Shown piece after piece: positions 5,516 through 6,243 of a stretch of DNA of 6,243 bases; position 1 is the stretch's first letter, and each line of letters opens with the position of its first letter. Made by a program: the position numbers and the translations under genes. A model generated the notes under the pieces. The model worked only from the letters and a program-made list of their open reading frames with translations. It did not search any database and was not told the origin of the DNA. This DNA is from Nocardioidaceae bacterium (lineage in GTDB: Bacteria > Actinomycetota > Actinomycetes > Propionibacteriales > Nocardioidaceae): positions 1-6,243 of the forward strand of contig JACCZJ010000334.1 of the NCBI GenBank assembly GCA_013696065.1, in the 5' to 3' direction.

Positions 5516-6243
5516 CGAACCCACACGGTCGGGCGCCGTGGGTGCTGATGACGCCGGCAGTGGTTGCCCTCACCTTCCTCGTCACGCCCGTCGTTGCCGT
5601 GCTCATCCGGGCCCCCTGGGGCTCGCTGGGAACGCTTCTCTCGTCGTCGGACGCGGTCGATGCCCTCCGGTTGAGTCTGCTCACCACAACGGCGTCGACG
5701 ATCTTGTGCATCATCTTCGGGGTGCCGCTCGCGTGGGTGTTGGCGCGCACGCACTTCAAGGGTCGCCGCATCGTCCGGGCTCTCGTGACGTTGCCGCTGG
5801 TGTTGCCCCCGGTCGTGGGGGGCGTCGCGTTGTTGTTGGCGCTCGGGCGCAACGGACTCGTGGGCGGCCCGCTCAACGACCTCTTCGGCGTCACGATCCC
5901 CTTCACCACCGCAGCCGTCATACTCGCGCAGTCCTTCGTGGCGCTGCCCTTCCTCGTGATCAGCGTCGAGGGAGCTTTCAGGGCGTCCGACGTGCGGTAT
6001 GACGATGCGGCCGCCACGCTCGGAGCCTCTCGGTGGTTGACGTTCCGTCGGGTCACCTTGCCGATAGCTCTGCCGGGAATCGTGGCCGGAGCAGTGTTGT
6101 GCTGGGCAAGAGCGCTCGGCGAGTTCGGCGCCACCGTCACCCTCGCCGGCAGCTTCCCGGGCGTCACCCGCACCATGCCGGCTCAGGTCTACGTAGATCT
6201 CCAGTCCAATCCCGACGCGGCCATCGCCTTGAGCCTGGTGATG
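5512..6243 (+). CDS. modB: Molybdate ABC transporter permease ModB (3' partial)
   Basis: ModB is the membrane channel of the molybdate importer; two copies pair with two ModC ATPases and dock ModA. The frame is open from GTG 5512 to the window edge, giving 244 residues with no stop, so the 3' end is outside. Membrane helices appear at about 14-33, 54-78, 89-110, 131-152 and 186-203. The ABC-permease EAA loop that contacts the ATPase is at about 164-190, DDAAATLGAS then FRRVTLPIALPG, with the key Gly at 171. The run ARALGEFGATVTLAGSFPG (199-217), then TRTMPAQVY, is specific to ModB among related permeases. Its GTG overlaps the modA stop by 4 bp. A strong AGGAGG at 5490-5495 is rather far (16 bases), so translational coupling is likely. 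Only the last helix region and stop should be missing. modC is the expected next gene. Confidence 0.96.
   Translation, partial: MTNPHGRAPWVLMTPAVVALTFLVTPVVAVLIRAPWGSLGTLLSSSDAVDALRLSLLTTTASTILCIIFGVPLAWVLARTHFKGRRIVRALVTLPLVLPPVVGGVALLLALGRNGLVGGPLNDLFGVTIPFTTAAVILAQSFVALPFLVISVEGAFRASDVRYDDAAATLGASRWLTFRRVTLPIALPGIVAGAVLCWARALGEFGATVTLAGSFPGVTRTMPAQVYVDLQSNPDAAIALSLVM

Noticed and set aside
5388..6176. A 262-residue open frame on the minus strand
   Set aside because: It lies opposite modB, whose family motifs are clear; the product is low-complexity Arg/Thr/Ser and looks spurious.
1..6243. CRISPR arrays, insertion sequences, tRNA or rRNA genes
   Set aside because: I found no regularly spaced repeats, no transposase frame or terminal inverted repeats, and no RNA gene signatures on either strand.

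Overview
The window is chromosomal DNA from a high-GC actinobacterium (Actinomycetota). I infer this from the strong G/C bias at third codon positions, the frequent GTG starts, and the actinobacterial set DUF6542 / ispH / xseA / xseB / DUF4245 in conserved order. From family knowledge, mycobacteria keep a related block around lytB2 (ispH), xseA, xseB and a ychF-like GTPase gene. The order or family below phylum cannot be fixed from this sequence; Micrococcales or Propionibacteriales are guesses.

Layout. Bases 1-212 are the 3' end of a + strand gene that I read as rmuC. Bases 213-378 are a non-coding leader holding a possible -10 box and a clear Shine-Dalgarno. A four-helix membrane protein of the DUF6542 type (379-999, +) follows and runs tail to tail into ispH (996-2015, -); the two stop codons overlap in one TTAA. 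ispH and xseA (2053-3309, +) diverge from a gap of only 37 bp. xseB follows xseA with a 1-bp overlap, so both exonuclease VII subunits come from one transcript. After a 91-bp convergent gap lies a single-pass membrane-anchored DUF4245 protein (3664-4203, -). A 110-bp divergent promoter region separates it from a molybdate transport operon on the + strand: an HTH-TOBE (Mop-like) gene (4314-4715), modA (4712-5515) and modB (5512 onward, cut by the window edge). Both mod junctions overlap by 4 bp (GTGA), and modC would be expected just outside the window.

How the genes work together. IspH makes isoprenoid precursors, exonuclease VII and RmuC act in DNA maintenance, and the mod genes capture and import molybdate for molybdenum cofactor. 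The first block is conserved housekeeping. The mod operon is a separate functional unit placed beside it.

Most notable point. The HTH-TOBE gene has an in-frame TAG at codon 22, exactly where this helix-turn-helix family normally has Trp (IRRW). Everything downstream is intact and in frame through to the coupled modA start. This is a recent nonsense mutation, a one-base sequence error, or less likely readthrough. The promoter region in front of it holds two copies of CGYAYATGCGG 31 bp apart and a -10 box placed for leaderless initiation. I see no mobile element, CRISPR array, RNA gene or clearly novel system.
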